Of a stretch of DNA of 41,186 bases, positions 15,409-22,087 are shown in pieces; positions within the stretch are counted from its first letter, which is position 1; every line of letters begins with the position of its first letter. The notes below the pieces were generated by a model. It was given only the letters and a program-made list of their open reading frames with translations. It searched no databases and was not told the origin of the DNA. The position numbers and the translations under genes were made by a program. The DNA is from a virus. The stretch lies in IMG/VR virus record IMGVR_UViG_3300038856_000043, positions 1-41,186 of that record, one strand, 5' to 3'.

Positions 15409-16571
15409 CTGACATCATAGACCCCGACATTTTTTTTCATTTTCATAATAGCAAAATATCGCATTGCGTCTATGCCATGGTTTAAATAATCAATGGGCTT
15501 GTTGATTTTATGGCCCTGCCTGTCTGTGTCCCAAGTGTATCCTCTTAACTCTTTAATTAGGTTAATGGAAGATGACGTTACTTTGAAATTGTTCTGCTGT
15601 AATAGGTCTATGCCATAGGTTATAGAATCCTTTCCTTTGGTTGCTCCTACTATCCGTATTCCATGCCTTCTGATTTCTTCTATGCTTTTAGGTTCTGCGC
15701 TATCTGCATAAATCAACCTCCTTAGATTGCTGGCTTTAATCTTTGCTGCAATCTCGTTATTTAAAAGTCCTTTCTGGTAAAGAAATTCATCAAATATAAA
15801 TTGATTGTTGAATTGGTAAACGTCTATAATTGTGCTGGGGTCATTGGAATACCCAAAGTCCATGCCTGACCCTAAATATTTAGATGATGCCGGTATGGTG
15901 CCTGTGGTTTTCCAGTCTGTAAAAACTACTCCCTCTAAGATTCCCGTTTCCCCTAATCCGTAAACCTTCCACCAATTAAGCCAATAAGATGATTCTTTAG
16001 CTTTTTCTCTGGCTTTTTCAATCTCAACTACTATGTTTTCAGATAGGGCTTCGTTGTCTTTGTAAGTAAGTACCACCTCTTCAAAGTCTGGGTCCTGTTT
16101 TAATTCCGTATGATACCAAAATTCGTGGGTAGGGTTAAAGTCTATCCAGATCACATCCCTGGTCCTGATTGCCATTTGAATATAGGCATCCCATGTTATG
16201 TTGTTCCCCTCGTTTACATAAAGCCTATGCCGTCTTGCGCCCCTTAACCTGTCTGCCTGATCTGCGCTAAAGAACTCTATAAAAGAGCCGTTCTGAAAAG
16301 TGTATTTTAAAAATGATTTATTGAAGCTGCCATCTATCCATCGGTTTGTATCCCGCATTATTTTCTCGAAGTCTTTTAATGCGCCCCTTCTTAGGTGAGG
16401 GATGGATTCTGATACTATGGATGTTTCTGTTCCGGGGTGTTTTGCTGCGTAGTCTATTTCTACGGGAATGATGCCGTACGTTTTTCCCGCCGACGTACCC
16501 CCGGGCACTCCCCTAATTCTTTTTTTTAGTTTACGGAGTTTCTTTATTGCAGTTGTGTAGACAAAACTCAT
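15405..16571 (-). CDS. terL: Terminase large subunit
   Basis: 388 aa. ATPase domain with a Walker A, GGTSAGKT (residues 24-31), and a Walker B-type LYVNEGN (about 133-139) with the Glu. The nuclease domain has the expected acidic residues in GMDFGYSNDP (about 237-246), IYADSAEP (about 293-300) and HGIDAMRY near the C-terminus. It belongs to the Terminase_3-like (PBSX/SPP1-type) group. It packages DNA by ATP-driven translocation and cuts the concatemer; headful packaging would fit the circular assembly. Starts in a four-base overlap with the small subunit. Confidence 0.92.
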   Translation of the reverse strand: MSFVYTTAIKKLRKLKKRIRGVPGGTSAGKTYGIIPVEIDYAAKHPGTETSIVSESIPHLRRGALKDFEKIMRDTNRWIDGSFNKSFLKYTFQNGSFIEFFSADQADRLRGARRHRLYVNEGNNITWDAYIQMAIRTRDVIWIDFNPTHEFWYHTELKQDPDFEEVVLTYKDNEALSENIVVEIEKAREKAKESSYWLNWWKVYGLGETGILEGVVFTDWKTTGTIPASSKYLGSGMDFGYSNDPSTIIDVYQFNNQFIFDEFLYQKGLLNNEIAAKIKASNLRRLIYADSAEPKSIEEIRRHGIRIVGATKGKDSITYGIDLLQQNNFKVTSSSINLIKELRGYTWDTDRQGHKINKPIDYLNHGIDAMRYFAIMKMKKNVGVYDVR

Positions 16572-17035
16572 TCATTTCCGAATAGGGGTTGTTCTGATTT
16601 AATGTTATGATCTATTTCTGATCTGTCAGACCACCCAAAGTTTTTAAGAGCGAAGATGTTACCAACACATTTATCTCCTTTAGTAATCGCTATTTCGTGA
16701 AATTTCTCTATTCTGCTAATTGCTCTTTTTATGGAGTTGGAAAACTCAACCTTATCTGCGTAGTCGTAAAGGCTTGATTTATTGGCAAATCCTAAGTGTA
16801 AAGACAGTCCTGTAACAGTTGGGGGTTCTGGTTTTCTTATCCACTTAGTCGTTCTTCTGGTTGTTTCAGTTCCCGTTTCAGGGTTACATTCTATTTCCTC
16901 CGTTTCTTCACTTTCCCCTTCTATCCACTTATAATAATCTGCAATAAGCCTTTCAACTTCTTTAGGGTCTGTATGGATGGGTGGCCTCCCTCCTCCATTT
17001 CCTACTGCATTTTTATTTCCTATAGGGGCTGCCAT
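16568..17035 (-). CDS. terS: Terminase small subunit
   Basis: 155 aa. N-terminus PIGNKNAVGNGGGRPP is the usual Gly/Pro-rich start of DNA-packaging proteins. Then a helical region with TVTGLSLHLGFANKSSLYDY (HTH-like, about residues 72-91) and RAISRIEKFHEIAI, and a GNIFALKNFGWSDRSEID end typical of the Terminase_7-like small subunits. It should recognise the packaging site and assemble with the large subunit. It lies directly upstream of terL, in the same operon. Confidence 0.85.
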   Translation of the reverse strand: MAAPIGNKNAVGNGGGRPPIHTDPKEVERLIADYYKWIEGESEETEEIECNPETGTETTRRTTKWIRKPEPPTVTGLSLHLGFANKSSLYDYADKVEFSNSIKRAISRIEKFHEIAITKGDKCVGNIFALKNFGWSDRSEIDHNIKSEQPLFGNE

Positions 17036-17036
17036 C

Positions 17037-17324
17037 TTAATACAATTTCACAACTTCAAAATGTTCTTTGGTGCGTTGGTTTCTGAAAATGGTATCTGAT
17101 AGGGCTTTGTAGTTTTCGGGGTCAATAAACATATTTTGCCCCGGAGAAAACTTTTTGCCTATGTAGATTTTTCCGTCTTCGATGTCGCCGTGTTTCTTTT
17201 CGCTTTCGGAAGGTTTGCCGGCTTCTGCTATTTGAATTAATGCAGATAGTTCCTTAACCGTTGTGTCTTTGTCAAATGGTATTCCTAGTTCTGTGGCTTT
17301 TGCTTGCCAATCTGATTTTTTCAT
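17037..17324 (-). CDS. Small HeH/SAP-like protein at the head of the late operon
   Basis: 95 aa. The N-terminal part (SDWQAKATELGIPFDKDTTVKELSALIQIAE) looks like a helix-extended-loop-helix (SAP/HeH-type) motif, common in small phage proteins beside terminases. The C-terminal half, FSPGQNMFIDPENYKALSD, is not recognised. It is the first gene after late promoter copy 1, but with an A-rich 13-base leader, unlike the other three. Binding to DNA is possible but inferred. Confidence 0.55.
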   Translation of the reverse strand: MKKSDWQAKATELGIPFDKDTTVKELSALIQIAEAGKPSESEKKHGDIEDGKIYIGKKFSPGQNMFIDPENYKALSDTIFRNQRTKEHFEVVKLY

Positions 17325-17336
17325 TGTTTTGTTTTT

Positions 17337-17368
17337 AAATAAAACGTATTGCCTTTAATTTTGTCTAT
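17337..17368 (-). promoter_or_regulatory. Late promoter copy 1
   Basis: On the minus strand, ATAGACA (17368-17362), 15 bases, CGTTTTATTT (17346-17337). The ATG of the gene at 17037-17324 lies 22 bases after the C, giving a short leader. Drives the packaging genes. Confidence 0.75.
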
Positions 17369-17769
17369 AACTTGGCGTAAACGTTAGTCAGTCTATCCCA
17401 ATAAATGAACGCATTACACCCCTGACATCCTTTTATATTCCTATTTAAAACCGAATTATAAAGGGCTATCATTGCAGCTATATCTTCATGGCCTTGCTTG
17501 CCTTTGAATTGTACTTTGCCTGTGGTTATCGGGCCTTTTTTGTTTACGAAATATTTATCCCTGATCCGTTCGTACTCCCTTACCTGGTCTTCGGTCATAC
17601 AATTTTCTTTCGTGTTTCCGTAGGGAATTAGCTTATTTAAAAGGTCTTTTCGCTCCTTACAGCCGCAATCTTCTTTTCCTAGTGCTTTGGCTACTTTTTT
17701 TGCAACTTTGTCTATCCCCGTTGCTTTGGTTAGTTTTTCAATGTCGTCTCCTAGTCCTTGTGATTTCAT
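17365..17769 (-). CDS. Cys-rich basic protein, unknown function
   Basis: 134 aa. The N-terminal half is Lys-rich (KLTKATGIDKVAKKVAKALGKEDCGCKERKDLLN), with a CGC pair near residue 35 and a second Cys pair (GCQGC) near residue 115, so a metal site is plausible. Proteins of this style occur next to terminase genes in Bacteroidota phages. It stops inside the late promoter copy 1 region. No function can be given. Confidence 0.6.
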   Translation of the reverse strand: MKSQGLGDDIEKLTKATGIDKVAKKVAKALGKEDCGCKERKDLLNKLIPYGNTKENCMTEDQVREYERIRDKYFVNKKGPITTGKVQFKGKQGHEDIAAMIALYNSVLNRNIKGCQGCNAFIYWDRLTNVYAKL

Positions 17770-18027
17770 TTATCCAAAATTTTTACGTGCGTCTGTTTCG
17801 TTGTCGTATAATTGACGGCTCCAATAAGTTAGGTTTTTAGGATCATAGTCCCATCTTCCCGGTTTTGTCCAGTCTTTTTTTATGTATTCAAGATATTGCT
17901 TACACATCAAAACATGACAGGCTTCTTGAAAGTTTCGGGCTTCAACTTCCCCGGCCTTATATGCAGCCTCTCGTTCTCCCGTAGCGGCATATCCTTCCAT
18001 CCAAACCTCAAACTTTTTTAAAGGCAT
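17770..18027 (-). CDS. Small 85-aa protein, unknown function
   Basis: MPLKKFEVWMEGYAATGEREAAY... with NFQEACHVLMCKQYLEYIKKD near the middle. It overlaps the end of the sigma factor gene by 10 bases and is followed immediately by the next gene, so it is probably co-transcribed with the sigma gene. No motif is recognised. Confidence 0.6.
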   Translation of the reverse strand: MPLKKFEVWMEGYAATGEREAAYKAGEVEARNFQEACHVLMCKQYLEYIKKDWTKPGRWDYDPKNLTYWSRQLYDNETDARKNFG

Positions 18028-18461
18028 ATCTTTTTTAGTTTAATTATTGCTGTGTCTCGATATTTTGCTACGGTGTCTTTACTTACCATCATTAGTTGGC
18101 CTACTTTTCTAAGGCTTTGTTCCTGGGTTCTTAAAAGTACCTCCCTATCAAAAAATTCCATTTCCCCTAGTGCATCACTTATTTTTACCCGTTCGCTTAA
18201 CTGGTCCTCCGCTGGTTCTTCTTTCAATATTCGTTCCTCTATGTAATAGGGCCGTAGTTTTCTGGTGTAGTCTACAAAGGATGAGTAAATCATAAGGTAC
18301 ACATATCGTTCTGATATTTCTTTTTCTGGGTTTTCCCGCAGGATCTTGTATAGCTTTAAATACATTTCCTGAACAAGATCATTTTTTAGGTCATTGCATT
18401 GGCATATCTTGTAAGCGTATGCCCTGTATTTTTCATCATTTATTACAAACCTTGAAAGCAA
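18018..18461 (-). CDS. Phage sigma-70/ECF-like sigma factor (candidate late-gene sigma)
   Basis: 147 aa. Region 2 is at residues ~10-70, with YKICQCNDLKNDLVQEMYLKLYK (core binding and -10 recognition); region 4 is at ~95-143, with the HTH SLRKVGQLMMVSKDTVAKYRDTAIIKLKK (-35 recognition). There is no region 1.1 or 3, as in small ECF-type factors. Size is slightly below the usual 160-200 aa. It precedes the packaging operon and is the natural candidate to read ATAGACA-N15-CGTTTTATTT; a CGT in the -10 box is typical of ECF promoters. Function as late sigma is inference. Confidence 0.75.
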   Translation of the reverse strand: MLSRFVINDEKYRAYAYKICQCNDLKNDLVQEMYLKLYKILRENPEKEISERYVYLMIYSSFVDYTRKLRPYYIEERILKEEPAEDQLSERVKISDALGEMEFFDREVLLRTQEQSLRKVGQLMMVSKDTVAKYRDTAIIKLKKICL

Positions 18462-18510
18462 TACGGTAGATTTGTAAGTAAATTTACACTTTTTAGTTCT
18501 AAAAAAAAAG

Positions 18511-18518
18511 TATATTTG
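18511..18518 (+). promoter_or_regulatory. Possible -7 element of a plus-strand promoter
   Basis: TATATTTG matches the Bacteroidota -7 consensus TAnnTTTG exactly. No TTG lies at the proper upstream distance (a TTT is there), so it would be a weak or variant promoter. It stands just before a 5' hairpin and an intrinsic terminator on the same strand. Confidence 0.4.
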
Positions 18519-18521
18519 TGT

Positions 18522-18603
18522 GCCGGGATCTCACCCGGAATATAAATTTTGTACAATGAGTTATTTATCTGAATCCCTTGGGGTTATTCCTTGAGGGATT
18601 TTT
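18522..18603 (+). ncRNA. Candidate ~80-nt plus-strand small RNA
   Basis: The predicted transcript starts with a CCGGG-AUCUCA-CCCGG hairpin (18523-18538) and ends in a strong intrinsic terminator at 18572-18603. No plus-strand gene lies upstream to need that terminator. It would be antisense to the end of the gene at 18565-18777 and to the leader of the sigma factor gene. A 12-codon frame (MSYLSESLGVIP) from 18556 runs into the terminator; a small peptide is an alternative. Promoter, hairpin and terminator are seen; expression is not. Confidence 0.45.
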
Positions 18604-18777
18604 AAATACGTTCAATATAGGGAACAGGACTATTTGTAAAATCCCCACAACCCCTAAGATCATTCCTCCTACATATTCCCCTGCATCAATTACGAATAAT
18701 CCGATTACCGATTGAATAATCCCCGTTGAAGATAAAAATATCTGTAAACTCAAATCAGTAAATTGCTTTTCGCTCAT
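18565..18777 (-). CDS. Small membrane protein with two membrane segments
   Basis: 70 aa. Two hydrophobic stretches (about residues 14-30 and 36-57) separated by an acidic turn (DAGEYVG), with a basic C-terminus (KNPSRNNPKGFR). This hairpin topology resembles small holin-like or membrane-modulating phage proteins, but it sits in the middle region, not the lysis module. Its last codons contain the plus-strand terminator. Confidence 0.55.
   Translation of the reverse strand: MSEKQFTDLSLQIFLSSTGIIQSVIGLFVIDAGEYVGGMILGVVGILQIVLFPILNVFKNPSRNNPKGFR
18572..18603 (+). terminator. Intrinsic terminator, plus strand
   Basis: The 12-bp stem pairs AAUCCCUUGGGG (18572-18583) with CCUUGAGGGAUU (18589-18600), including three G-U pairs, around a UUAUU loop. 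The 3' arm runs into five U (18599-18603). On the minus strand there is no T run, so it works only in the plus direction. It lies inside the last codons of the minus-strand gene 18565-18777. Confidence 0.7.
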
Positions 18778-18782
18778 TGGTT

Positions 18783-19127
18783 TTAATCTATAAATCTAAT
18801 GCCTTTTCGCTCAGGTAAGTTTCCCACTCCCAACCCTTTTCTAATGCTATGAAATCTCAAATCACAATTCTTAGAATCTGAAGGTCTTATCCAGTCAGAA
18901 CCTCCTGTACCATATACACGTACAACTTCATAATAAGCATACTTGCCATTACCAAGATCTTTCATAGGTATGATCAATCCAACAGCGCAATTTAAGTATC
19001 CTATCTGCTCCCAATTAACAATAGGAAAAATTACTTCTTCCATATACATAGAAGAATTCCACCAAATTTTTTTCATCATCTTAGGTAGACGATAGTTTTT
19101 CCTTTGAAAATATCTCTTTATACTCAT
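18783..19127 (-). CDS. Unknown basic protein of 114 aa
   Basis: Start chosen at the ATG at 19127 (MSIKRYFQRKNYR), because the upstream zinc-ribbon gene ends at 19139, although the frame is open to 19169. It has a Tyr/Trp-rich middle (IFPIVNWEQIGYLNCAVG) and YYEVVRVYGTGGSDWIRPSD followed by a basic C-terminus. No family recognised. Confidence 0.55.
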   Translation of the reverse strand: MSIKRYFQRKNYRLPKMMKKIWWNSSMYMEEVIFPIVNWEQIGYLNCAVGLIIPMKDLGNGKYAYYEVVRVYGTGGSDWIRPSDSKNCDLRFHSIRKGLGVGNLPERKGIRFID

Positions 19128-19138
19128 GTTAGTTGTTT

Positions 19139-19297
19139 TTAGGTATATACATAGCCACAAGAATGGCAAATATCCTTATCGGGCAATATTGTTAATTCAA
19201 CCCCTTCATCACAATTAACACATCCCTTTAAGTGAGGATACTCTTTTTTAAGGTTTGGTTTTAAATGAGAATAATCATTTCCGTCTGAGTATTTCAT
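19139..19297 (-). CDS. Small zinc-ribbon protein
   Basis: 52 aa: CVNC near residue 26 and CHSC near residue 44 form a CxxC-CxxC zinc ribbon. It is too short for automatic long-frame searches but has a clean ATG, a stop just before the next start, and a clear metal-binding pattern. Likely a small DNA- or protein-binding factor. Confidence 0.6.
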   Translation of the reverse strand: MKYSDGNDYSHLKPNLKKEYPHLKGCVNCDEGVELTILPDKDICHSCGYVYT

Positions 19298-19302
19298 AGT
19301 CT

Positions 19303-19575
19303 CTACTTTATTTGGTTAAAATTTTCTTTAAGTGGCTCTGATAGTGGCATCCAATGGGAAGGTTCATCAATAATCAGATTGCTGTCAACGTCTTCAAAAT
19401 CTGCAACGGCCCAGCCTTCACCAAAATATCCGTTTCCTCCTGCGATTCCTGCCATCATACATATCCTTTTTTCTGTATATTTTCCATACAATTCCTCTTG
19501 GTCTTTTTCGCCGTATTTTATCCTGACATCAACGTCTGTTTCTGGTAATCTGTCTTTTACGCTTATCCATTCCAT
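19303..19575 (-). CDS. DUF551-family protein
   Basis: 90 aa. N-terminus MEWISVKDRLPETDVDV and C-terminal EPSHWMPLSEPL are the two ends of the DUF551 domain, found in many phages. Its function is not established. Between the two ends it carries GIAGGNGYFGEGWAVAD. It lies two bases downstream of the 116-aa gene. Confidence 0.75.
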   Translation of the reverse strand: MEWISVKDRLPETDVDVRIKYGEKDQEELYGKYTEKRICMMAGIAGGNGYFGEGWAVADFEDVDSNLIIDEPSHWMPLSEPLKENFNQIK

Positions 19576-19577
19576 AA

Positions 19578-19928
19578 TTATTCGCTTAAATTGGTTAATT
19601 CTTTTGATTTTTGGATTGCTTCGTTCATTTCGTGAGTTAAGGATGTTAGCTCTTTAATAGACATTTTTTTATAAGCCAATCTTCCCATTGTAAACTCGCA
19701 TGTTGAAACGCACTTTTCTAAAACATCGGTCGTTTCCTTTAATTGTTTCAGCAATCGGGCGTTTGACGTTGTGCGTTCGGCTAAACTTTTTCTATATATT
19801 GCTGCATATTCTTCCATCAACAACACAAAATCTTCAGTACGTCCTGTGTCGGGCCAAGTTATAATCCATTCGGTAAATCCTGGCTCCAATATTTTTTTTC
19901 TCTCTAAAAAGTCAACTGCGTTTTTCAT
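19578..19928 (-). CDS. Helical/coiled-coil protein, unknown function
   Basis: 116 aa, with a basic N-terminus (MKNAVDFLERKKILEPG) followed by long helices rich in Glu, Lys and Leu (about residues 50-110). No motif recognised. It follows the membrane zinc-ribbon gene by four bases. Confidence 0.55.
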   Translation of the reverse strand: MKNAVDFLERKKILEPGFTEWIITWPDTGRTEDFVLLMEEYAAIYRKSLAERTTSNARLLKQLKETTDVLEKCVSTCEFTMGRLAYKKMSIKELTSLTHEMNEAIQKSKELTNLSE

Positions 19929-19932
19929 TTTC

Positions 19933-20148
19933 TTAGATTTTAATTAATTCACATTCCATTTTACACTCCTGACATTGCCAGTATTCGACGGGAACGCCTT
20001 TTGTTATTTTCTTTACATCTGCTCCGTGGCAGTCGCTTACCTTTTTGGGGAGGCTGTTTTTATAGATGATTATGATTGCCCATGTGATTATGAAAATCAT
20101 AAACACAGCTAATGCTATTCCTGATAGTCCTGTTTCGTGTCCTTTCAT
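19933..20148 (-). CDS. Small membrane-anchored zinc-ribbon protein
   Basis: 71 aa. One membrane segment (about residues 11-29, IALAVFMIFIITWAIIIIY), then a cytoplasmic or periplasmic tail with DCHGADVKK and WQCQECKMEC, a likely zinc ribbon. The ATG overlaps the stop of the 31-aa gene upstream (ATGA). Confidence 0.6.
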   Translation of the reverse strand: MKGHETGLSGIALAVFMIFIITWAIIIIYKNSLPKKVSDCHGADVKKITKGVPVEYWQCQECKMECELIKI

Positions 20149-20240
20149 CCCATCAATTTTAGTGGCTCAACATCTAACTCTTTCAATAAGGCTTCTAACT
20201 CATTCATCGTTGATGCCCATTTCATTGTTTCTTTGTCCAT
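20145..20240 (-). CDS. Possible 31-aa peptide
   Basis: MDKETMKWASTMNELEALLK..., an acidic helix. It overlaps the previous gene's 3' end by 19 bases and its stop overlaps the next ATG (ATGA). Coupling on the downstream side makes translation plausible. Function unknown. Confidence 0.4.
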   Translation of the reverse strand: MDKETMKWASTMNELEALLKELDVEPLKLMG

Positions 20241-20407
20241 TTATGGTTATTTATAGGAATAAATGCTGCTGCTGAAATGGTGTCCGACGCTGGGTTGTGA
20301 AACATCATTACAACCCCTCCAATCACTTTTTTTAACCCATCATTACCGACCCAATGTTCTTTGCCTATGGGCAACATCATTGCTATTTGAAAGTCTTTTT
20401 CTGTCAT
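20222..20407 (-). CDS. Small 61-aa protein, unknown function
   Basis: MTEKDFQIAMMLPIGKEHWVGNDG..., with VIGGVVMMFHNPASD in the centre. Overlaps the preceding gene by four bases (ATGA). No motif is recognised. Confidence 0.55.
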   Translation of the reverse strand: MTEKDFQIAMMLPIGKEHWVGNDGLKKVIGGVVMMFHNPASDTISAAAFIPINNHKWTKKQ

Positions 20408-20538
20408 TTCCTTAGATTTAAAATTTCTTCGATTACCCCCATTGAAAACTCTCTGAAAATCCCTCCCATTAAAAATAAAATAAGAAGTCCAATGATGCCG
20501 CCAAGAAAAAGACCTATAATAAATAATAGTGTTTCCAT
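20404..20538 (-). CDS. Tiny membrane protein of 44 aa
   Basis: METLLFIIGLFLGGIIGLLI... is a single Gly-containing membrane segment (about residues 4-25) followed by a basic/acidic tail. The stop overlaps the next ATG (ATGA). Its start is 6 bases after the stop of the 70-aa membrane gene. Confidence 0.5.
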   Translation of the reverse strand: METLLFIIGLFLGGIIGLLILFLMGGIFREFSMGVIEEILNLRK

Positions 20539-20543
20539 TTCGT

Positions 20544-20756
20544 TTATTTTAAATTCTTTTTTTCTTCTTCTGTAACTATTATGTATAATGTATTTGCGTT
20601 AGGAATAAGTGAATCATATTCTGCTTCCGTTACATATTCCGTGTTTGTTATTTCAGTAACACCCGTTCTTTCTTTTGGAAGAGATTTAAACAAAAAGCTA
20701 ATACCAACAATGAACAGAATTATAGCTAGTATTACATATTTTAGGTTAATATCCAT
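20544..20756 (-). CDS. Small membrane protein with a fibre-like EYD...ANTLYII motif
   Basis: 70 aa. One membrane segment (about residues 6-23, KYVILAIILFIVGISFLF) followed by a soluble tail containing TEAEYDSLIPNANTLYIIV. The same phrase occurs in the large fibre-like protein at 39553-41076 (SEYDAITPDANTLYIITD) and in other phage tail fibres. Its presence on a membrane-anchored peptide in the early/middle region is unusual. The 65 bases before the next upstream gene (20757-20821) hold no convincing gene. Confidence 0.6.
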   Translation of the reverse strand: MDINLKYVILAIILFIVGISFLFKSLPKERTGVTEITNTEYVTEAEYDSLIPNANTLYIIVTEEEKKNLK

Positions 20757-20821
20757 AATATTTATTTTAAAGGTTCGTATTCAATTATCTTTTCCTTTGT
20801 GGTATCTACCCCTATAAAATG

Positions 20822-21058
20822 TTAGTTCGTGGATTGTAGGGGTGTTTCTGTTCGTTTTGAGGGGTTTAGATCTCTTTCCAGTTCATCCAAACAGTCTGAT
20901 GTTGTTCGTTGAGACTCCTGGCAAATTTCTACAAGCCTGTAAAAATCATCGTTAGCCGATTCGTATAGCCCATAAAATGCAGAACACAAAAATATCAATC
21001 CCATGCAGAAGGATGATAATACTATAATCGCTATGCTTTTTCCTTTTTCCCGTGTCAT
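20822..21058 (-). CDS. Single-pass membrane protein with extended tail
   Basis: 78 aa from the ATG at 21058, chosen because it overlaps the stop of the 43-aa gene (ATGA); the frame is open further upstream. A membrane segment at about residues 8-29 (IAIIVLSSFCMGLIFLCSAFYG) precedes an acidic, helical tail with two Cys. The N-in, C-out topology resembles an inner-membrane spanin or similar small phage membrane protein, but the location is away from the lysis genes. Confidence 0.55.
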   Translation of the reverse strand: MTREKGKSIAIIVLSSFCMGLIFLCSAFYGLYESANDDFYRLVEICQESQRTTSDCLDELERDLNPSKRTETPLQSTN

Positions 21059-21186
21059 AGTTTTGCTGTTTTTCTCATTGCCTTTCTTTTTGCGTTCCAC
21101 TTCTCCTGCGTTTTTTTATTGCGTCTTTTGTTGCAAATCCTAAACATGGTTATCGGGTTGAGGTTGTCTTGCCAGGGTTCTTTCAT
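21055..21186 (-). CDS. Small basic 43-aa protein
   Basis: MKEPWQDNLNPITMFRICNK followed by a strongly Lys/Arg-rich C-terminus. It overlaps both neighbours by four bases (ATGA on both sides), so translation is well supported although it is very short. A nucleic-acid-binding role is possible from its charge. Confidence 0.5.
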   Translation of the reverse strand: MKEPWQDNLNPITMFRICNKRRNKKTQEKWNAKRKAMRKTAKL

Positions 21187-21404
21187 GTCTTTGGTGGATC
21201 TGGATTTATGTGTTCTTCTTCCCATCGCTTAATCATACGATTGTGAATTTCCTCGGTATATCCATGTTCTAGGATAGAATCAAAAATTGCAACGGCTCCA
21301 TAATACGCTTGATTTGATTTCACTAATTTTTCTATTGCATCCCATTTATCGGTAGCAGATTTTGTAAACCAAGCGTTTGTAATTGTTTCATGCCTTTCCA
21401 TCAT
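21183..21404 (-). CDS. Small 73-aa protein, unknown function
   Basis: MMERHETITNAWFTKSATDKWD..., predicted helical. It may start at the second Met. No recognised motif. It is coupled by overlap to the downstream 43-aa gene. Confidence 0.55.
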   Translation of the reverse strand: MMERHETITNAWFTKSATDKWDAIEKLVKSNQAYYGAVAIFDSILEHGYTEEIHNRMIKRWEEEHINPDPPKT

Positions 21405-21425
21405 AACTGTTTTAAAAATTCGTCT

Positions 21426-21821
21426 TTAGTTTTTAAATTCTTCTAGGGCTTTATTAACCATGACCCTTAAATTTTCTGCAATCTGTTCGTATTTCCATGT
21501 TGCCACATTCTTTGACGAATCTTCGTAAAGTTCTCCCATATTCACTATGTCCACAAATTCCTCAACGATGGTTTTTAATGGCCTGTCTAAAATTCGGTGC
21601 AATTCTTTTTTGGGGATGGGGTCGAATAATGTCGTTTCGTAATGTTTGATAAACTGCCCGTAAAGGTAGATATACAATTTCCCGAATAGCTGGTTGCCGA
21701 TTATTACGTCCTTGTGTTTTGATGCTACATATTCGATCAGGTAGTTGTACGCTTCCCTTTCTTCCCGGCTGGCCTGTGTCATTTTCCTATGTAAAACCTG
21801 TAATGCTTTTGTTGAATTCAT
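21426..21821 (-). CDS. Helical protein of 131 aa, unknown function
   Basis: Mostly helical, with LQVLHRKMTQASREEREAYN near the start and IPKKELHRILDRPLKTIVEEFVDI in the middle. Its ATG overlaps the stop of the upstream gene by four bases, in the replication operon. A role in replication is possible only from position. Confidence 0.55.
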   Translation of the reverse strand: MNSTKALQVLHRKMTQASREEREAYNYLIEYVASKHKDVIIGNQLFGKLYIYLYGQFIKHYETTLFDPIPKKELHRILDRPLKTIVEEFVDIVNMGELYEDSSKNVATWKYEQIAENLRVMVNKALEEFKN

Positions 21822-22087
21822 AGTCCAAAAGGATTTTTAAAATCAGTCCCGAAGAATGCTTTCTCTATGTGTTCACTTGCTTCTTTTAAAGACCCAAAAA
21901 AATCTACCTGACATCCATGAACAACTAATCTTCCAAACGATGGATGTTTTTTCTTTAAGTGATCTTCAAAGCTGCATTTCGCCTCAAATTCACTTAATTT
22001 ATTTTTTGCCCTTACCTTGCCTTTAATTAAAATATTCCCTTTTTTATCAAAAGCCGTGTATTCGATTATGTAATTTTTTCGTGTCAT
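21818..22087 (-). CDS. Small 89-aa protein, unknown function
   Basis: MTRKNYIIEYTAFDKKGNILIKGKVRAKN... begins with a beta-hairpin-like pattern, then an acidic middle and FGTDFKNPFGL at the end. It overlaps both neighbours by four bases, directly downstream of the ATPase gene. Confidence 0.6.
   Translation of the reverse strand: MTRKNYIIEYTAFDKKGNILIKGKVRAKNKLSEFEAKCSFEDHLKKKHPSFGRLVVHGCQVDFFGSLKEASEHIEKAFFGTDFKNPFGL

Noticed and set aside
16800-16925. TTATCCACT sequences as DnaA boxes
   Set aside because: They differ from the DnaA box by a base, lie within the small terminase gene and also occur elsewhere singly; no cluster supports an origin there.
20757-20821. An in-frame stretch upstream of the 70-aa membrane gene that continues the frame of the 78-aa gene after its stop (about 19 codons ending in IIEYEPLK)
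   Set aside because: No start codon and no reason for readthrough; possibly a remnant, but too short to call a pseudogene.
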